Shown in pieces: positions 18,567 to 28,957 of a DNA stretch of 64,000 bases; the stretch's first letter is position 1; every line of letters begins with the position of its first letter. The DNA comes from CAWDDG01 sp963801065 (GTDB lineage: Bacteria; Actinomycetota; Actinomycetes; Jiangellales; Jiangellaceae). The position numbers were made by a program, and so were the translations under genes. The notes under the pieces were generated by a model. It did no database searches, was not told the origin of the DNA, and was given only the letters and a program-made list of their open reading frames with translations. The stretch covers positions 372,001-436,000 of the forward strand of contig CAWDDG010000008.1 in assembly GCA_963801065.1 (NCBI GenBank). Direction: 5' to 3'.

Positions 18567-19513
18567 ATGCGGTACGACTCGCTGCTGGGCTCGGTGGGGC
18601 GCACGCCGCTCGTCGGGCTACCACGGCTCTCGCCCTCGACCGGCGTACGGCTGTGGGCCAAGCTCGAGGACCGCAACCCGACCGGCTCGGTCAAGGACCG
18701 TATCGCGGTGCGCATGATCGAGGTAGCCGAGCGGGACGGTCGGCTCAGCAAAGGCTGCACGATCCTGGAGCCGACCTCCGGGAACACCGGCATCTCGCTG
18801 GCCATGGTCGCGCGCCTGAGGAGCTACCGGTTGGTATGCGTGCTGCCCGAGAACACCTCCGACGAGCGGCGCCAACTGCTGCGGATGTGGGGCGCCGAGA
18901 TCGTCCCATCGCCCGCGGCGGGCGGCTCGAACGAGGCGGTCCGGGTCGCCAAGCAGCTGGCGGCCGAGAATCCCGACTGGGTGATGCTGTACCAGTACGG
19001 CAACGCCGAGAACACGCAGGCGCACTACGCCACCACCGGGCCGGAGATCCTCGAGGATCTGCCGACCATCACGCATTTCGTCGCCGGCCTCGGCACCACG
19101 GGGACCCTGATGGGCGTCGGGCGCTATCTGCGCGAGAAGGCACCAGGGGTCGCGATCGTCGCCGCGGAGCCGCGGTACGGCGAGCTCGTCTACGGCCTGC
19201 GCAACCTCGACGAGGGCTTCGTGCCGGAGCTCTACGACGAGTCGGTGCTGACCACGCGGTTCTCGGTGGGCCCGCGCGAGGCCGTGCGCCGCACCCGCGA
19301 GCTGCTGGAAACCGAGGGCATCTTCGCCGGCATCTCCACCGGTGCCGTGCTGCACGCCGCGCTCGCGGTGGCAGGCAAGGCGGTGGACGCAGGAGTCGGG
19401 CCGACATCGCGTTCGTCGTCGCCGACGGTGGCTGGAAGTATGTCTCGACCGGCGCGTACGAAGGAACCCTCGACGACGCGGCGGACCGCCTCGACGGCCA
19501 GCTCTGGGCGTAG
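18567..19513 (+). CDS. cysM: CysO-dependent cysteine synthase, C-terminal frameshift
   Basis: Starts MRYDSLLGSVGRTPLVGLPR, closely like mycobacterial CysM. PLP lysine K43 lies in LEDRNPTGSVKDRIAVRM, the substrate loop is LEPTSGNTGISLAM and the phosphate loop is GLGTTGTLMG. One base is lost near 19400; after it the reading continues ADIAFVVADGGWKYVSTGAY and LDDAADRLDGQLWA to the stop at 19513. This restores about 316 aa and the C-terminal lid that closes over the active site in CysM. It uses O-phosphoserine and CysO thiocarboxylate. The break is probably a sequence error. Confidence 0.9.
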
Positions 19514-19609
19514 CAGGCATTCGGTGAGACGGGGCGGCTCGGCCGCGGTGGTTGTCCACAGCGCGCGCGACGGAGGGTGCCGAGAGCGTTGGCGTACGCT
19601 CGTCGCGCC

Positions 19610-20407
19610 ATGAACGACGCGCCGATCGGCATCTTCGACAGCGGGGTGGGCGGACTGACGGTCGCTCGGGCCGTCCTCGACCAGCTTCCGCACGAGCCCG
19701 TGCTGTACGTCGGCGACACCGCCCGCGGGCCGTACGGCCCGAGACCGATCGCCGAGGTCCGCGCGTTCGCGCTCGACCTCATGGACCAGCTCGTCGACGA
19801 GGGAGTGAAGTTGCTCGTCATCGCCTGCAACTCGGCGAGCAGCGCGGTCCTGCGCGACGCACGGGAGCGCTACACCGTGCCCGTCGTCGAGGTGATCCAG
19901 CCAGCCGTGCGGCGAGCGGTCGCGGCCACGCGCAACGGCCGGGTCGGCGTCATCGGAACCAGGGCGACCGTGACGTCCAAGGCTTACGAGGACTCGTTCG
20001 CCGCGGCGCCGCAGCTGCGCATCACGACGCGTGCCTGCCCGAGATTCGTCGAGCTCGTCGAGAACGGGATCACCCACGGCACAGAGCTCGAGCGGATCGC
20101 GCACGAGTACCTCGACCCGGTCCGCGACGCCGGCATCGACACCCTCGTGCTGGGATGTACCCATTACCCGCTGCTGACCGGCGTCATCTCCTATGTGATG
20201 GGCGAGGGTGTCACGCTCGTGAGCAGCGCCGAGGAGACGGCTCAGGACGTGTATCGCGTCCTTGCCGAGCACAGGCTCATGCGCGACGACGACCTGCCGC
20301 CGCCCGTGCATACGTTCCGTGCCACTGGCGACCCCGGGCCGTTCGGCGAGCTCGGCCGGCGGTTCCTGGGTCCGGAGGTCGCCGCCGTCTCGGACGCGGT
20401 GCGGTGA
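19610..20407 (+). CDS. murI: Glutamate racemase
   Basis: 265 aa from ATG 19610. Converts L- to D-glutamate for peptidoglycan. Both catalytic cysteines are present: C73 in VIACNSASSAV and C183 in LVLGCTHYPLL. The N-terminal PIGIFDSGVGGLTVARAV and GDTARGPYGPR are the usual substrate-pocket motifs. The stop overlaps the GTG of the next gene (GTGA). Confidence 0.96.
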   Translation: MNDAPIGIFDSGVGGLTVARAVLDQLPHEPVLYVGDTARGPYGPRPIAEVRAFALDLMDQLVDEGVKLLVIACNSASSAVLRDARERYTVPVVEVIQPAVRRAVAATRNGRVGVIGTRATVTSKAYEDSFAAAPQLRITTRACPRFVELVENGITHGTELERIAHEYLDPVRDAGIDTLVLGCTHYPLLTGVISYVMGEGVTLVSSAEETAQDVYRVLAEHRLMRDDDLPPPVHTFRATGDPGPFGELGRRFLGPEVAAVSDAVR

Positions 20408-21163
20408 GGCTCACGGTCGTCGGCTGCTCGGGCTCGGTGGCCGGTCCGGAGTCGGCTGCGTCGTGCTACCTCGTCGAGGCCGATGGGCGACGCCTCGTGC
20501 TGGACCTCGGCAATGGCGCCCTGGGCGTACTCCAGCGGCACGTCGACCTCGACGAGTGTCGACGCCGTCCTGCTGAGCCATCTGCACCCGGACCACTGCG
20601 TCGACCTGTGCAGCTTCTATGTCGCGCAGCGCTACCGTCCGGGTGGTCGTCGACCCCGGATCCCCGTGTGGGGCCCGGCCGGGACGGCCGAACGGATGGC
20701 GCGGGCCTACGGGCTGCCCACCGACCCGGGCATGACCGGAGAGTTCGACTTCCGCACCTACCAGGAGGAGGCGTTCGACATCGGGCCGTTCCGGGTGCGC
20801 GCGGCGCGGGTCGTCCATCCCGTGACCGCCTACGCGCTGCGCGTGGAGCATGCCGGCCGGGCGCTCGTCTACTCGGGGGACACGGCACCGACGCCTGCGC
20901 TGGTCGAAGTGGCGGCCGGCGCTGACCTGTTCGTCTGCGAAGCGTCCTTCCGGGACGGCGAGGAGAACCCCGACGGGCTCCACCTCACCGGCCGTCAGGC
21001 GGGGGAGCACGCCAAGGCGGCCGAGGTGGGTGCCCTCGTCGTGACGCACGTCCCGCCGTGGGGAGACGCTGAGCGCGCCCGGTCCGAGGCCGCCCAGGCC
21101 TTCGACGGCCCAATCGCGGGTGCGCGATCCGGCCTGGTCATGGATGTCGGAGCCGGCCGATAG
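20404..21163 (+). CDS. MBL-fold metallo-hydrolase, frameshifted
   Basis: GTG start at 20404 overlaps murI. The first frame reads RLTVVGCSGSVAGPESAASC and LVLDLGNGALGVLQRHVDLD; an extra base at about 20556 moves the zinc motif VDAVLLSHLHPDHCVD into the next frame, which runs to the stop at 21163. Later metal ligands are VVHPVTAYALRV, LVYSGDTAPTPALV and VVTHVPPWGD. Restored length is about 252 aa. It is the ribonuclease Z-like protein that accompanies murI and rph in actinobacteria; a phosphodiesterase role is likely but unproven. Confidence 0.88.
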
Positions 21164-21173
21164 CCTTCCCGGC

Positions 21174-21896
21174 ATGACCCGACCCGACGGCCGCGCAGCC
21201 GACGAGCTCCGCCCCGTCCGCTTCACCCGCGGATGGCTCGACCATGCCGAGGGATCCGTGCTCGTCGAGTTCGGGTCGACCAGGGTGCTGTGCGCGGCGT
21301 CAGTCACCGAGGGCGTGCCGCGCTGGCGCAAGGGGTCCGGCCAGGGCTGGGTCACCGCCGAATACGCGATGCTGCCCCGGTCGACCAACACCCGCTCCGA
21401 TCGCGAGTCGGTCAGGGGCCGGATCGGCGGCCGTACCCATGAGATCTCCCGCCTGGTCGGTCGGGCGCTGCGCGGCGTCATCGACACGTCGGCGCTCGGC
21501 GAGAACACGCTGGTCCTCGACTGCGACGTGCTCCAGGCCGACGGCGGTACACGTACGGCCGCCATCACGGGCGCGTACGTCGCGTTGTCCGACGCCGTCG
21601 ACTGGATGCGCGGACAGGGCCTGCTCGCGTCCGGTGACGTGCTCCGCGAGTCGGTCGCCGCCGTGTCGGTGGGCGTCGTCGACGGCGAGCCGCTCCTCGA
21701 CCTCTGCTACGAGGAGGATGTCCGGGCCGAGACCGACATGAACGTCGTGATGACCGGCGAAGGCCGCTTCATCGAGGTCCAGGGCACGGCCGAGGGCGCT
21801 CCGTTCGACCGCAGCGAGCTCGACACCCTGCTCGCCTTGGCCGAGGCGGGGTGTGCCGAGCTGACCGCCATGCAGCGATCGGCGCTGGCCGGATGA
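21174..21896 (+). CDS. rph: Ribonuclease PH
   Basis: 240 aa from ATG 21174. Phosphorolytic 3'-5' exonuclease that trims tRNA 3' ends. Family motifs: RPDGRAADELRPVRFTRGW, VLCAASVTEGVPRWRKGSGQ, GWVTAEYAMLPRSTNTR, CDVLQADGGTRTAAITGAYV and DLCYEEDVRAETDMNVVMTG. Its stop overlaps the rdgB start (ATGA). Confidence 0.97.
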   Translation: MTRPDGRAADELRPVRFTRGWLDHAEGSVLVEFGSTRVLCAASVTEGVPRWRKGSGQGWVTAEYAMLPRSTNTRSDRESVRGRIGGRTHEISRLVGRALRGVIDTSALGENTLVLDCDVLQADGGTRTAAITGAYVALSDAVDWMRGQGLLASGDVLRESVAAVSVGVVDGEPLLDLCYEEDVRAETDMNVVMTGEGRFIEVQGTAEGAPFDRSELDTLLALAEAGCAELTAMQRSALAG

Positions 21897-22510
21897 CCGA
21901 AGCGGCTGGCCCTCGGGTCGTGCTCGCGACCCGCAACAAGCACAAGCTCGACGAACTGCGGAGGATTCTCGCTGACGCCGGGATTGTCCACATCCTGCTG
22001 GTGTCTGCCGGCGAGTTCCCGGACATCCCGGACATCGTTGAAACGGGCCTGACCTTCGCCGAGAACGCCCTGTTGAAGGCGGGCGCGACGGCCGCGGCTA
22101 CCGGCCTGCCGGCGCTAGCAGACGACTCCGGAATCAGCGTCGACGCACTGAACGGCATGCCCGGCGTGTTCTCGGCACGCTGGTCCGGCCGGCACGGTGA
22201 TGACGCATCCAACCTCGCCCTCGTGCTGGCCCAGCTCGACGAGGTGCCCGATGGCCGCCGGGGCGCAGCGTTCGTCTGCGCAGCGGCGCTGGTGACGCCG
22301 GAGGGTCGCGAGGTCGTCGAGGAGGGCCGGATCACCGGGCACCTGGCGCGAGAGCCCCGTGGCCTCGGCGGCTTCGGCTACGACCCGATCTTCGTCCCCG
22401 ACGGCGACACCCGCACGACCGCCGAGATGTCCCCCGTCGAGAAGGACGCGATCAGCCACCGGGGCCGCGCCTTCCGCGCCCTCGCCCCCCACCTGCTGCG
22501 CCTGATCTGA
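21893..22510 (+). CDS. rdgB: Non-canonical purine NTP pyrophosphatase (RdgB/HAM1)
   Basis: 205 aa from ATG 21893. Removes dITP, XTP and similar nucleotides. Motifs: VVLATRNKHKLDELRRIL (substrate loop), GLTFAENALLKAGATAAATG, ALADDSGISVDALNGMPGV and GLGGFGYDPIFVPDG. Translationally coupled to rph and the last gene of the core block. Confidence 0.96.
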   Translation: MTEAAGPRVVLATRNKHKLDELRRILADAGIVHILLVSAGEFPDIPDIVETGLTFAENALLKAGATAAATGLPALADDSGISVDALNGMPGVFSARWSGRHGDDASNLALVLAQLDEVPDGRRGAAFVCAAALVTPEGREVVEEGRITGHLAREPRGLGGFGYDPIFVPDGDTRTTAEMSPVEKDAISHRGRAFRALAPHLLRLI

Positions 22511-22593
22511 CCGGTCGACCCGTTCGTGCCGACGGTCACGTGCCTGACCCGGTTGTTCCGTAGCACTTTCGTCACCGGATCGCCGGTGCTGCC

Positions 22594-24184
22594 ATGGCGA
22601 ACGTGGCGCACGATAGGCGTGTGATCGAGGCTCCGGCGCCGCCTACGCCGCGCACCCTTCGCTGGCCGGCGCTCGCCGGGCTCGCCGCCGCCGCTCTCGG
22701 GCTCGGTGTCGCCGAGCTCGTCGCGGGCCTGCTGGGCCGTACGGCAACCCCGGTGGTCGCAGTGGGCGAGGCGTTCATCGACCGGGTGCCCGGATGGCTG
22801 AAGGACCTCGCCGTCGACTGGTTCGGCACGGCCGACAAGGCGGTCCTCCTCGGTGGCGTGCTCGTGGTCTTCGCCGCCCTCTCGGCCGGCATCGGGGTGT
22901 TGACGGCCCGGCGCCGCGGCGCCGGCCTGCTGGCGGCCGCCGGCCTGGGCCTCGTCGCCGCATTGGCGGTCTGGACCAGGCCCGACACCACGGTGAACGA
23001 CCTGTGGCCCACCGTCCTCGGCTCGGGAGCGTCTCTGATTGCCTTGGACCGGCTGGTCGACCGAACCGCCGAGTCCGGGGCGACCCCCCCGCGCGGAATC
23101 GCCCGACGACCCGAACGGGCGGCGCGCGTTCCTCCGCGCAGCCGGTGTGGTGGCCGGTCTCGCGGCTGTCTCGGGCGGGATCGGCCGATGGCTCGGCTCG
23201 CGCCGGTCGGGTGTCGAGGAGTCGCGTGATGCACTGGCGCTCGATCTGGCCGACCAGCCGGCCGTGTCACCGCCGGCCGGCGCCGACCTCGGAGTCGAAG
23301 AAGCGCAACCGTGGCAGACGCCGAACGGCGTCTTCTACCGGATCGACACAGCGCTGTCGGTCCCGCTCGTACGGTCGGAGGACTGGCGGCTGCGTCTCCA
23401 CGGGATGGTGGAGCGCGAGGTGAACCTGACATTCGACGAGCTCGTCGGCCTGGGTCTGGTCGAGCGGTGGGTCACGCTCGCCTGTGTCTCGAACGAGGTC
23501 GGCGGCTACCTCGCCGGCAACGCGCTGTGGAGCGGGGTCCCCGTGGCCAAGGTGCTCGAGATGGTCGGACCGTCGCAGGACGCCGATGCCGTCCGGTCGA
23601 CGTCGGCCGACGGCTGGACGGCCGGCACGCCGTTGGACGTGCTGACCGACGGGCGTGATGCGCTCTTCGCGGTGGCCATGAACGGGGAGCCGCTCCCGGT
23701 GGAGCACGGCTTCCCGGTCCGGATGGTGGTGCCGGGCCTGTACGGGTACGTGAGCGCGACCAAGTGGGTCGTCGACCTCGAGGTCAGCCGGTTCGACGAC
23801 TTCGACGCGTACTGGACGACGCGGGGCTGGTCGGAGCGGGGTCCGATCAAGACCGCGTCGCGGATCGAGGTGCCGCGGTCAGGTGCCACGGTGAACGCCG
23901 GTCGCACGGCCGTCGCGGGTATGGCCTGGGCCCAGCACCGCGGGATCCAGGCCGTCGAGGTGCGGGTCGACGACGGCCCGTGGCAGCGTGCCCGGCTGGG
24001 CAACGTGCCCACCGCCGACACCTGGCGGCAGTGGGTCTGGGAGTGGGACGCCGAGGCCGGCGACCACCGCCTCCAGGTGCGGGCCACCGCGTCGGACGGC
24101 GAGCTGCAGATCGAGGACGAAGCACCGCCGGCACCAGATGGCGCAACCGGCTGGCACCGGGTCAGCGTCGAGGTCCAGAGCTGA
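22594..24184 (+). CDS. Membrane-anchored sulfite-oxidase-type molybdopterin oxidoreductase, frameshifted
   Basis: The first frame (from ATG 22594) gives four hydrophobic segments (LRWPALAGLAAAALGLGVAE, KAVLLGGVLVVFAALSAGIG and two more). At the seven-C run 23084-23090 one extra base moves the rest into the next frame: RRAFLRAAGVVAGLAAVSGG, then the molybdenum domain with the cofactor cysteine in RWVTLACVSNEVGG and GLYGYVSATKWVVDLEV, and a C-terminal Ig-like dimerisation domain. Restored length is about 530 aa, as for actinobacterial membrane-anchored sulfite-oxidase-family proteins. The homopolymer location argues for a sequencing error. Substrate unknown. Confidence 0.85.
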
Positions 24185-24195
24185 CGAGACCGCAT

Positions 24196-24407
24196 CTAGA
24201 GTCGAGGCGCTCGAGCGTTTCGCCGCAGAACGAGGGGTCGGCATTCTCGACGTCGCCATCGGCGGACTCGCCGCACAGCCGGCGGTCGCGTCGGTCATCG
24301 CGGGCGCAACGCGTCCTGAGCAGGTCGTCGCCAACGCGGCCGCCGGCGGGTGGGAGCCGAGCGCAGGGGACCTGGTCGCGCTCGACCAGGTCGCCCGCAG
24401 CGCCTGA
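24196..24407 (+). pseudogene. Aldo/keto reductase C-terminal remnant
   Basis: The open frame after the molybdoenzyme stop reads RVEALERFAAERGVGILDVA, IGGLAAQPAVASVIAGATRP and EQVVANAAAGGWEPSAGDLV before a stop at 24407. This is the last roughly 70 residues of an aldo/keto reductase, including the cofactor loop SVIAGATRPEQV. The N-terminal barrel is absent and no start codon is placed to make a protein. It is a gene remnant. Confidence 0.75.
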
Positions 24408-24484
24408 CCCCCCGGTCAGGGGTGCGCCGCGCCCGGACGGCGGTGCTTGCGGACGGCGGCGGGGACGGCGGCGGAGGCGGACGT

Positions 24485-25312
24485 TCAGTCGAGGAAGTCC
24501 GCAGCGACCGTCGTCCAGAACTCCTCGACCCGCGCCTTCCCCTCGCGCGGCCAGCTGCAGATGAGGTAGTCGATCCGGAGGTCGCGTCTGGCCTCCGCGT
24601 TGCGCCGTACCTCGTCCCACGGCTCGGACAACGAGAGCGACGTGGCCCGCCCGATCGTGGCGGGGTCTCGGCCGGCGTCCTCGGCGAGCCGGTCGACCCG
24701 CTTGGTGAGCTCGCCGTAGTCGGCCGAAGCGTACGCGTGCCAGACGTCGGCATACCTAGCGACCAAGGGGAGAGTTCGCCGCCTGCCGGAGCCACCGATC
24801 CAGATCGGAGGATGCGGCCGTTGCACCGGCAGAGGTCGCAGTTGCGCACTGTCGAGGCTGACCTGGTGGCCCTGGTAGGAAACGACGTCGCCAGTGAAGA
24901 GCCGGGAGAAGATCTCCAGCTGGTCCTCCAGCCGGTCGAAGCGCTCGCCCGTCGGCGGGAAGTCCAGGCCGAGCTGCCGGTGCTCGGCCTCGTACCATGC
25001 GGCTCCGATGCCGAGCTCGAGGCGTCCGCCACTCGCGTGGTCGACTGTCATCGCCTCGGCGGCGAGGATCGACGGGTGTCGGTAGGTGACGCCGGCGACG
25101 AGCAGGCCCAACCGGATACGGCTCGTGAGACCCGCGAGCGCAGCCAGCGTCGTCATGCCCTCGAAGCAGTTGCCCGGGCCCCGCCCGTACATCGGCACGA
25201 AGTGGTCGAATCCCCAGGCGCTGTCGAATCCGAGCTCCTCCCCGAACCTGACCCGGTCGACGACCTCAGCGAACTCCAACCGCTGCTGTGCAACGTCGAT
25301 CCCGAGCTTCAT
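24485..25312 (-). CDS. LLM-class (F420-dependent type) oxidoreductase
   Basis: 275 aa from the ATG at 25312, with a GGAGTGG-type ribosome site just upstream. Luciferase-like TIM barrel: GFDSAWGFDHFVPMYGR, TTLAALAGLTSRIRLGLLVA, RHPSILAAEAMTVDHASGGR, LELGIGAAWYEAEHRQLGLD. The Gly-rich LELGIGAAW segment and TYRHP are typical of F420-binding actinobacterial members. Substrate unknown. It runs alone between the reductase remnant and the saccharopine-dehydrogenase-like gene. Confidence 0.88.
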   Translation of the reverse strand: MKLGIDVAQQRLEFAEVVDRVRFGEELGFDSAWGFDHFVPMYGRGPGNCFEGMTTLAALAGLTSRIRLGLLVAGVTYRHPSILAAEAMTVDHASGGRLELGIGAAWYEAEHRQLGLDFPPTGERFDRLEDQLEIFSRLFTGDVVSYQGHQVSLDSAQLRPLPVQRPHPPIWIGGSGRRRTLPLVARYADVWHAYASADYGELTKRVDRLAEDAGRDPATIGRATSLSLSEPWDEVRRNAEARRDLRIDYLICSWPREGKARVEEFWTTVAADFLD

Positions 25313-25433
25313 TGCCACTCCATCTCTCCGCTGCGCTCTCGCAGTCGCGGCTGAAGCCCGCGGCGCGATCCAGTGCCCGAGCATAGGGAGATCGCGTCGA
25401 TGTCCGACGGTCGCGCCGACCGGGTGGCAAGTG

Positions 25434-26682
25434 TCAGCCGTCGGGCGTACGTTCCTCCAGGCCCCAGGGCGAGGCATAGTCCCCGGCGAGCAGATCGAGG
25501 AATGGCTTCGCGTCGAACGCCTCGGGACCGAGAACACCGGCGCCGGCCCAGGTGCCGGTGGCGAGCATCTCGAGCGCCACGACCGGGTTGACCGCCGTCT
25601 GCCAGACCACGCACTGGCTCCCGTACTCGGCCATCGACCACGCATTGTCGACGACGTGGTGCAGGTAGACCTCGCGCGGGCTGCCGTTCTTACCGGTACC
25701 GGTGACCCAGAGGCCAGCACACGTCGTGCCGTGCATGCGATCGCCCAGGCCGGCCGGGTCGGGCAGGCAGGCTGCGACGACGTCGCGCGGGCTCACTGGC
25801 ACGGTGGACCCCGCGGACCGGACCGTGACCGGGTCGGTCCGGTCCAGGCCGAGCTTGTGCAGGGTCTTCAGCACCTCGATGAACTCGGCGCCGAGCCCGT
25901 ACTTGAAGGTCACCCGCTCGGCCTCGACCCAGCGCGGCATGAGCAGCACCTCTTCGTGCTCGACGTTGACGCACTCCACCGGCCCGATGCCGGCCGGGAA
26001 GTCGAACACCTCGGGCTCACTGAACGGCGCCGTCGTGTACCAGCCGCGGTCGCGTTCCCACACGACCGGTGGGTTGAGACACTCCTCGATCGTCGCCCAG
26101 ATCGAGAACGACGGTGCGAAGTCGTACCCCTCGACGGTCAGGTTGGCGCCGTCGCGGGTGCCGAGATCCTCGATCGTCGCGAACAGATGGTCCGCGGCGT
26201 AGCGGGCGAAGACATCCGAAAGCCCGGGTTCTACGCCGATGCCGACCAGGGCGAGGCGCCCGGCGTACTCCCATGCACGCGCCTTCGCGAACTGCTGGTC
26301 GCCCAGCTTGACACCGGTCTGCTCGTGCGGCACACCCGGATGCGGCTGCGACAGGGACATCGCCATGTCGAGGTAGTCCGCGCCGGCCGCGAACGCTCCG
26401 TCGAAGATCGGCATGACGAAGCGCGGGTCCACCGCGTTGATGACGTGCGTTGCGCCGTGCTGACGCGCCAGTGCTTCCACGGCGCCGCGGGTCGGACGCG
26501 TCGACCTGTGCGGCGACGAAACGCTTGTCCCCCGGCTGCCTCTCACGGACGGCGGCGACGGCTCGCTCGGCGTGGCCCGCGTCGTAGTCGGCGACCACCA
26601 TCCGGTCGAAGAAGTCCCGGCGCGCCGCGATCCGCACGACCGCGTCCCCGACCCCTCCCGAACCGACAAGCAAGATCCGCAT
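25434..26682 (-). CDS. Saccharopine-dehydrogenase-like protein, frameshifted
   Basis: Start at the ATG at 26682: MRILLVGSGGVGDAVVRIAA is a Rossmann loop and RMVVADYDAGHAERAVAAV follows. Near 26490 one extra base shifts the frame; the reading continues GAVEALARQHGATHVINAVD and runs intact to 25434 through DYLDMAMSLSQPHPG and GVEPGLSDVFARYAADHLF. Restored length is about 415 aa. The family covers saccharopine, lysine-6 and carboxynorspermidine dehydrogenases. It diverges from an APC permease followed by an Lrp regulator and a class III aminotransferase, which suggests lysine, diamine or polyamine breakdown. Confidence 0.83.
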
Positions 26683-26806
26683 GGCACTGAATCTATCGCA
26701 GCAACCGCCAATAACAACGGATTCCTCTGACCTCTTGCTCTTTGGCGACGGAGTCAGTAGATTTCCCGCACGGCGGGGGAGTTCCACACGGCGAAGGTGG
26801 GGCGGC

Positions 26807-28333
26807 ATGGCCGAGATGCGAGTCGCGACCGATCCAATGGTCGGCAAGGGACTCGAGACAGGGGCGCTCGGCCTGTGGGGCAACGTTGTCATCGGACTTG
26901 CCTCCACCGCCCCCGCCTACAGCCTGGCGGCAACGCTGGGCTACGTCGTGCTCGCGGTAGGCGACCGCGCGCCGGCGATGTTCATCGTGGCGTTCATCCC
27001 CATGCTGTTCATCGCCATTGCCTACCGCGAGCTCAACCGGGCGGCCCCGGATTGCGGTACGACCTTCACCTGGGGGACGAAGGCGTTCGGTCCGTGGGTC
27101 GGCTGGATGGGTGGGTGGGGCCTGGCGGTCTCGGCGATCATCGTTCTAGCGAACGTCGCCGAGATCGCCGGGATCTACCTGCTCGACTTCCTCGGCCTGG
27201 ACTCGGCAGCCGACTCGCTCACAGTGCGGGTGGTGTTCGGCGTGGTCTTCATCGCACTCTTCACGTGGGTGAGCTACCGAGGAATCGTCATCACCGGGCG
27301 GTTGCAGAACGTCCTCGTCGTGATCCAGTTCGCGATCCTCGCCCTGTTCAGCGTCATCGCCCTGGGCAAGGTCTTCGGCGACTCGGCCGGGGCCCAGGCG
27401 GTGAACCCGTCGCTCGAATGGTTCTCGCCGAGCGGACTGGACTCGTCGGCGATCGCCGAGGCGGTGATCCTCTGCATCTTCCTCTACTGGGGCTGGGACT
27501 CGTGCCTCGCGGTCACCGAGGAGACGAAGAACGCCGACATCACGGCCGGAAAGGCCGCGATCGTCAGCACCGTGATCCTGTTGGCCACGTACCTGCTCGT
27601 CGCCGTCTCGGTCCAGGCGTACGCGGGCTTCGGCACCGCCGGGATCGGGCTCGGTAACGAGGAGAACCTCGACGACGTCCTGACCGTGCTCGGCGATCCG
27701 GTGTTCGGCGGCGTCATGGCGTCTGCACTGCTGCTCACGGTCGCGATCTCGGCGGCGTCGTCAACCCAGACCACGATCCTGCCGACCGCCCGGGGCACGC
27801 TGGCGATGGCTGTGTACGGCGCCATCCCGAAACAGTTCGCCCGGGTGCACCCGCGCTACCACACGCCGTCGTTCGGTACGATCTTCGTCGGCGCGACCGC
27901 GATCTTCTTCTACCTGGTGCTCTCGTTCATCAGCTCGAACACGTTGCAAGACTCGATCTTGTCGCTCGGGCTCGCGGTCGCCTTCTACTACGGCATCACC
28001 GGCTTCGCCTGTGTCTGGTACTTCCGGCGCACCCTGTTCACCAATGCGCGCGACTTCCTCCTCCGCGGGCTCTTGCCGTTGCTCGGCTCGCTCGGCATGA
28101 CGTGGGCGTTCGTGAAGAGTGCGACCGACATGATCGACGCCGACTACGGCTACACCAGGTTCGGCAGCATCGGCGGCGTGTTCGTGATCGGGGTCGGCAT
28201 GCTGGCGCTCGGCGTACCGCTCATGCTCGCCTGCGCGGTCAAGTTCCGACCGTTCTTCCGCGGCGAGACACTCAACGAGAACACGCCGATCCTCGTTCCC
28301 GACACCGGCGAACCCCCGCGCGGCGGCCTGTAG
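26807..28333 (+). CDS. APC-family amino acid or amine permease
   Basis: 508 aa with about twelve membrane segments; start 26807 chosen for the GAAGGTGGGG ribosome site. The N-terminal GALGLWGNVVIGLASTAPAY matches the APC substrate loop and YRELNRAAPDCGTTFTW is the conserved TM2-TM3 region. EETKNADITAGKAAIVSTV is the intracellular loop typical of the family. Upstream are 124 relatively AT-rich bases shared with the divergent saccharopine-dehydrogenase-like gene. It likely imports the substrate degraded by its neighbours. Confidence 0.9.
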   Translation: MAEMRVATDPMVGKGLETGALGLWGNVVIGLASTAPAYSLAATLGYVVLAVGDRAPAMFIVAFIPMLFIAIAYRELNRAAPDCGTTFTWGTKAFGPWVGWMGGWGLAVSAIIVLANVAEIAGIYLLDFLGLDSAADSLTVRVVFGVVFIALFTWVSYRGIVITGRLQNVLVVIQFAILALFSVIALGKVFGDSAGAQAVNPSLEWFSPSGLDSSAIAEAVILCIFLYWGWDSCLAVTEETKNADITAGKAAIVSTVILLATYLLVAVSVQAYAGFGTAGIGLGNEENLDDVLTVLGDPVFGGVMASALLLTVAISAASSTQTTILPTARGTLAMAVYGAIPKQFARVHPRYHTPSFGTIFVGATAIFFYLVLSFISSNTLQDSILSLGLAVAFYYGITGFACVWYFRRTLFTNARDFLLRGLLPLLGSLGMTWAFVKSATDMIDADYGYTRFGSIGGVFVIGVGMLALGVPLMLACAVKFRPFFRGETLNENTPILVPDTGEPPRGGL

Positions 28334-28489
28334 CCCGCAGATCACGGGGGAAGCACGTTCTCCCGGCCCATTTCCCCACGTACGGGATCGGCGGCGCAAG
28401 AGCCATCCACGCCAGGATTCCGTGCCGCAGACCGGGGCACGGATACGGATTCACTTGCTATAGGCCCTCGGCTTCGGAAGTATCGCGGT

Positions 28490-28957
28490 ATGGCCGCACA
28501 CGAGCGTGGAGTCGTGCTGGACGCAGTCGCCAAGGGGATCATCGAGCAGCTGCAGCAGGACGGCCGCCGGTCGTACGCGGCGATCGCCAAGGCGGTCGGG
28601 CTGTCCGAGGCGGCGGTCCGGCAACGCGTGCAGAGGCTCACCGAGACCGGCGTGGTCCAGATCGTCGCCGTCACCGATCCGTTGCAGCTGGGCTTCGAGC
28701 GGGAGGCCCTGATCGGCATCCGCACGCAGGGCAACGTCACGTCGGTCGCGGATGCGCTGGCCGAGATCGACGAGGTCGACTACGTCGTGATCACCGCCGG
28801 ATCGTTCGACGTGATCTGCGAGGTCGTCTGCGAGGACGACGACCACCTGCTCGACCTGCTGACCACCCGCATCCGCAAGATCGACGGCATCGTCGGCACG
28901 GAGACCTTCGTCTACCTCAAGCTCCGCAAACAGCTCTATAACTGGGGAACCCGATGA
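28490..28957 (+). CDS. Lrp/AsnC-family transcriptional regulator
   Basis: 155 aa. The N-terminal HTH is AKGIIEQLQQDGRRSYAAIA followed by KAVGLSEAAVRQRVQRLTET, and the C-terminal RAM domain has YVVITAGSFDVICEVVCEDD. The RAM domain binds amino acids. Its stop overlaps the aminotransferase ATG by four bases, so regulator and enzyme are co-translated, and it probably also controls the permease and the divergent dehydrogenase. Confidence 0.93.
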   Translation: MAAHERGVVLDAVAKGIIEQLQQDGRRSYAAIAKAVGLSEAAVRQRVQRLTETGVVQIVAVTDPLQLGFEREALIGIRTQGNVTSVADALAEIDEVDYVVITAGSFDVICEVVCEDDDHLLDLLTTRIRKIDGIVGTETFVYLKLRKQLYNWGTR

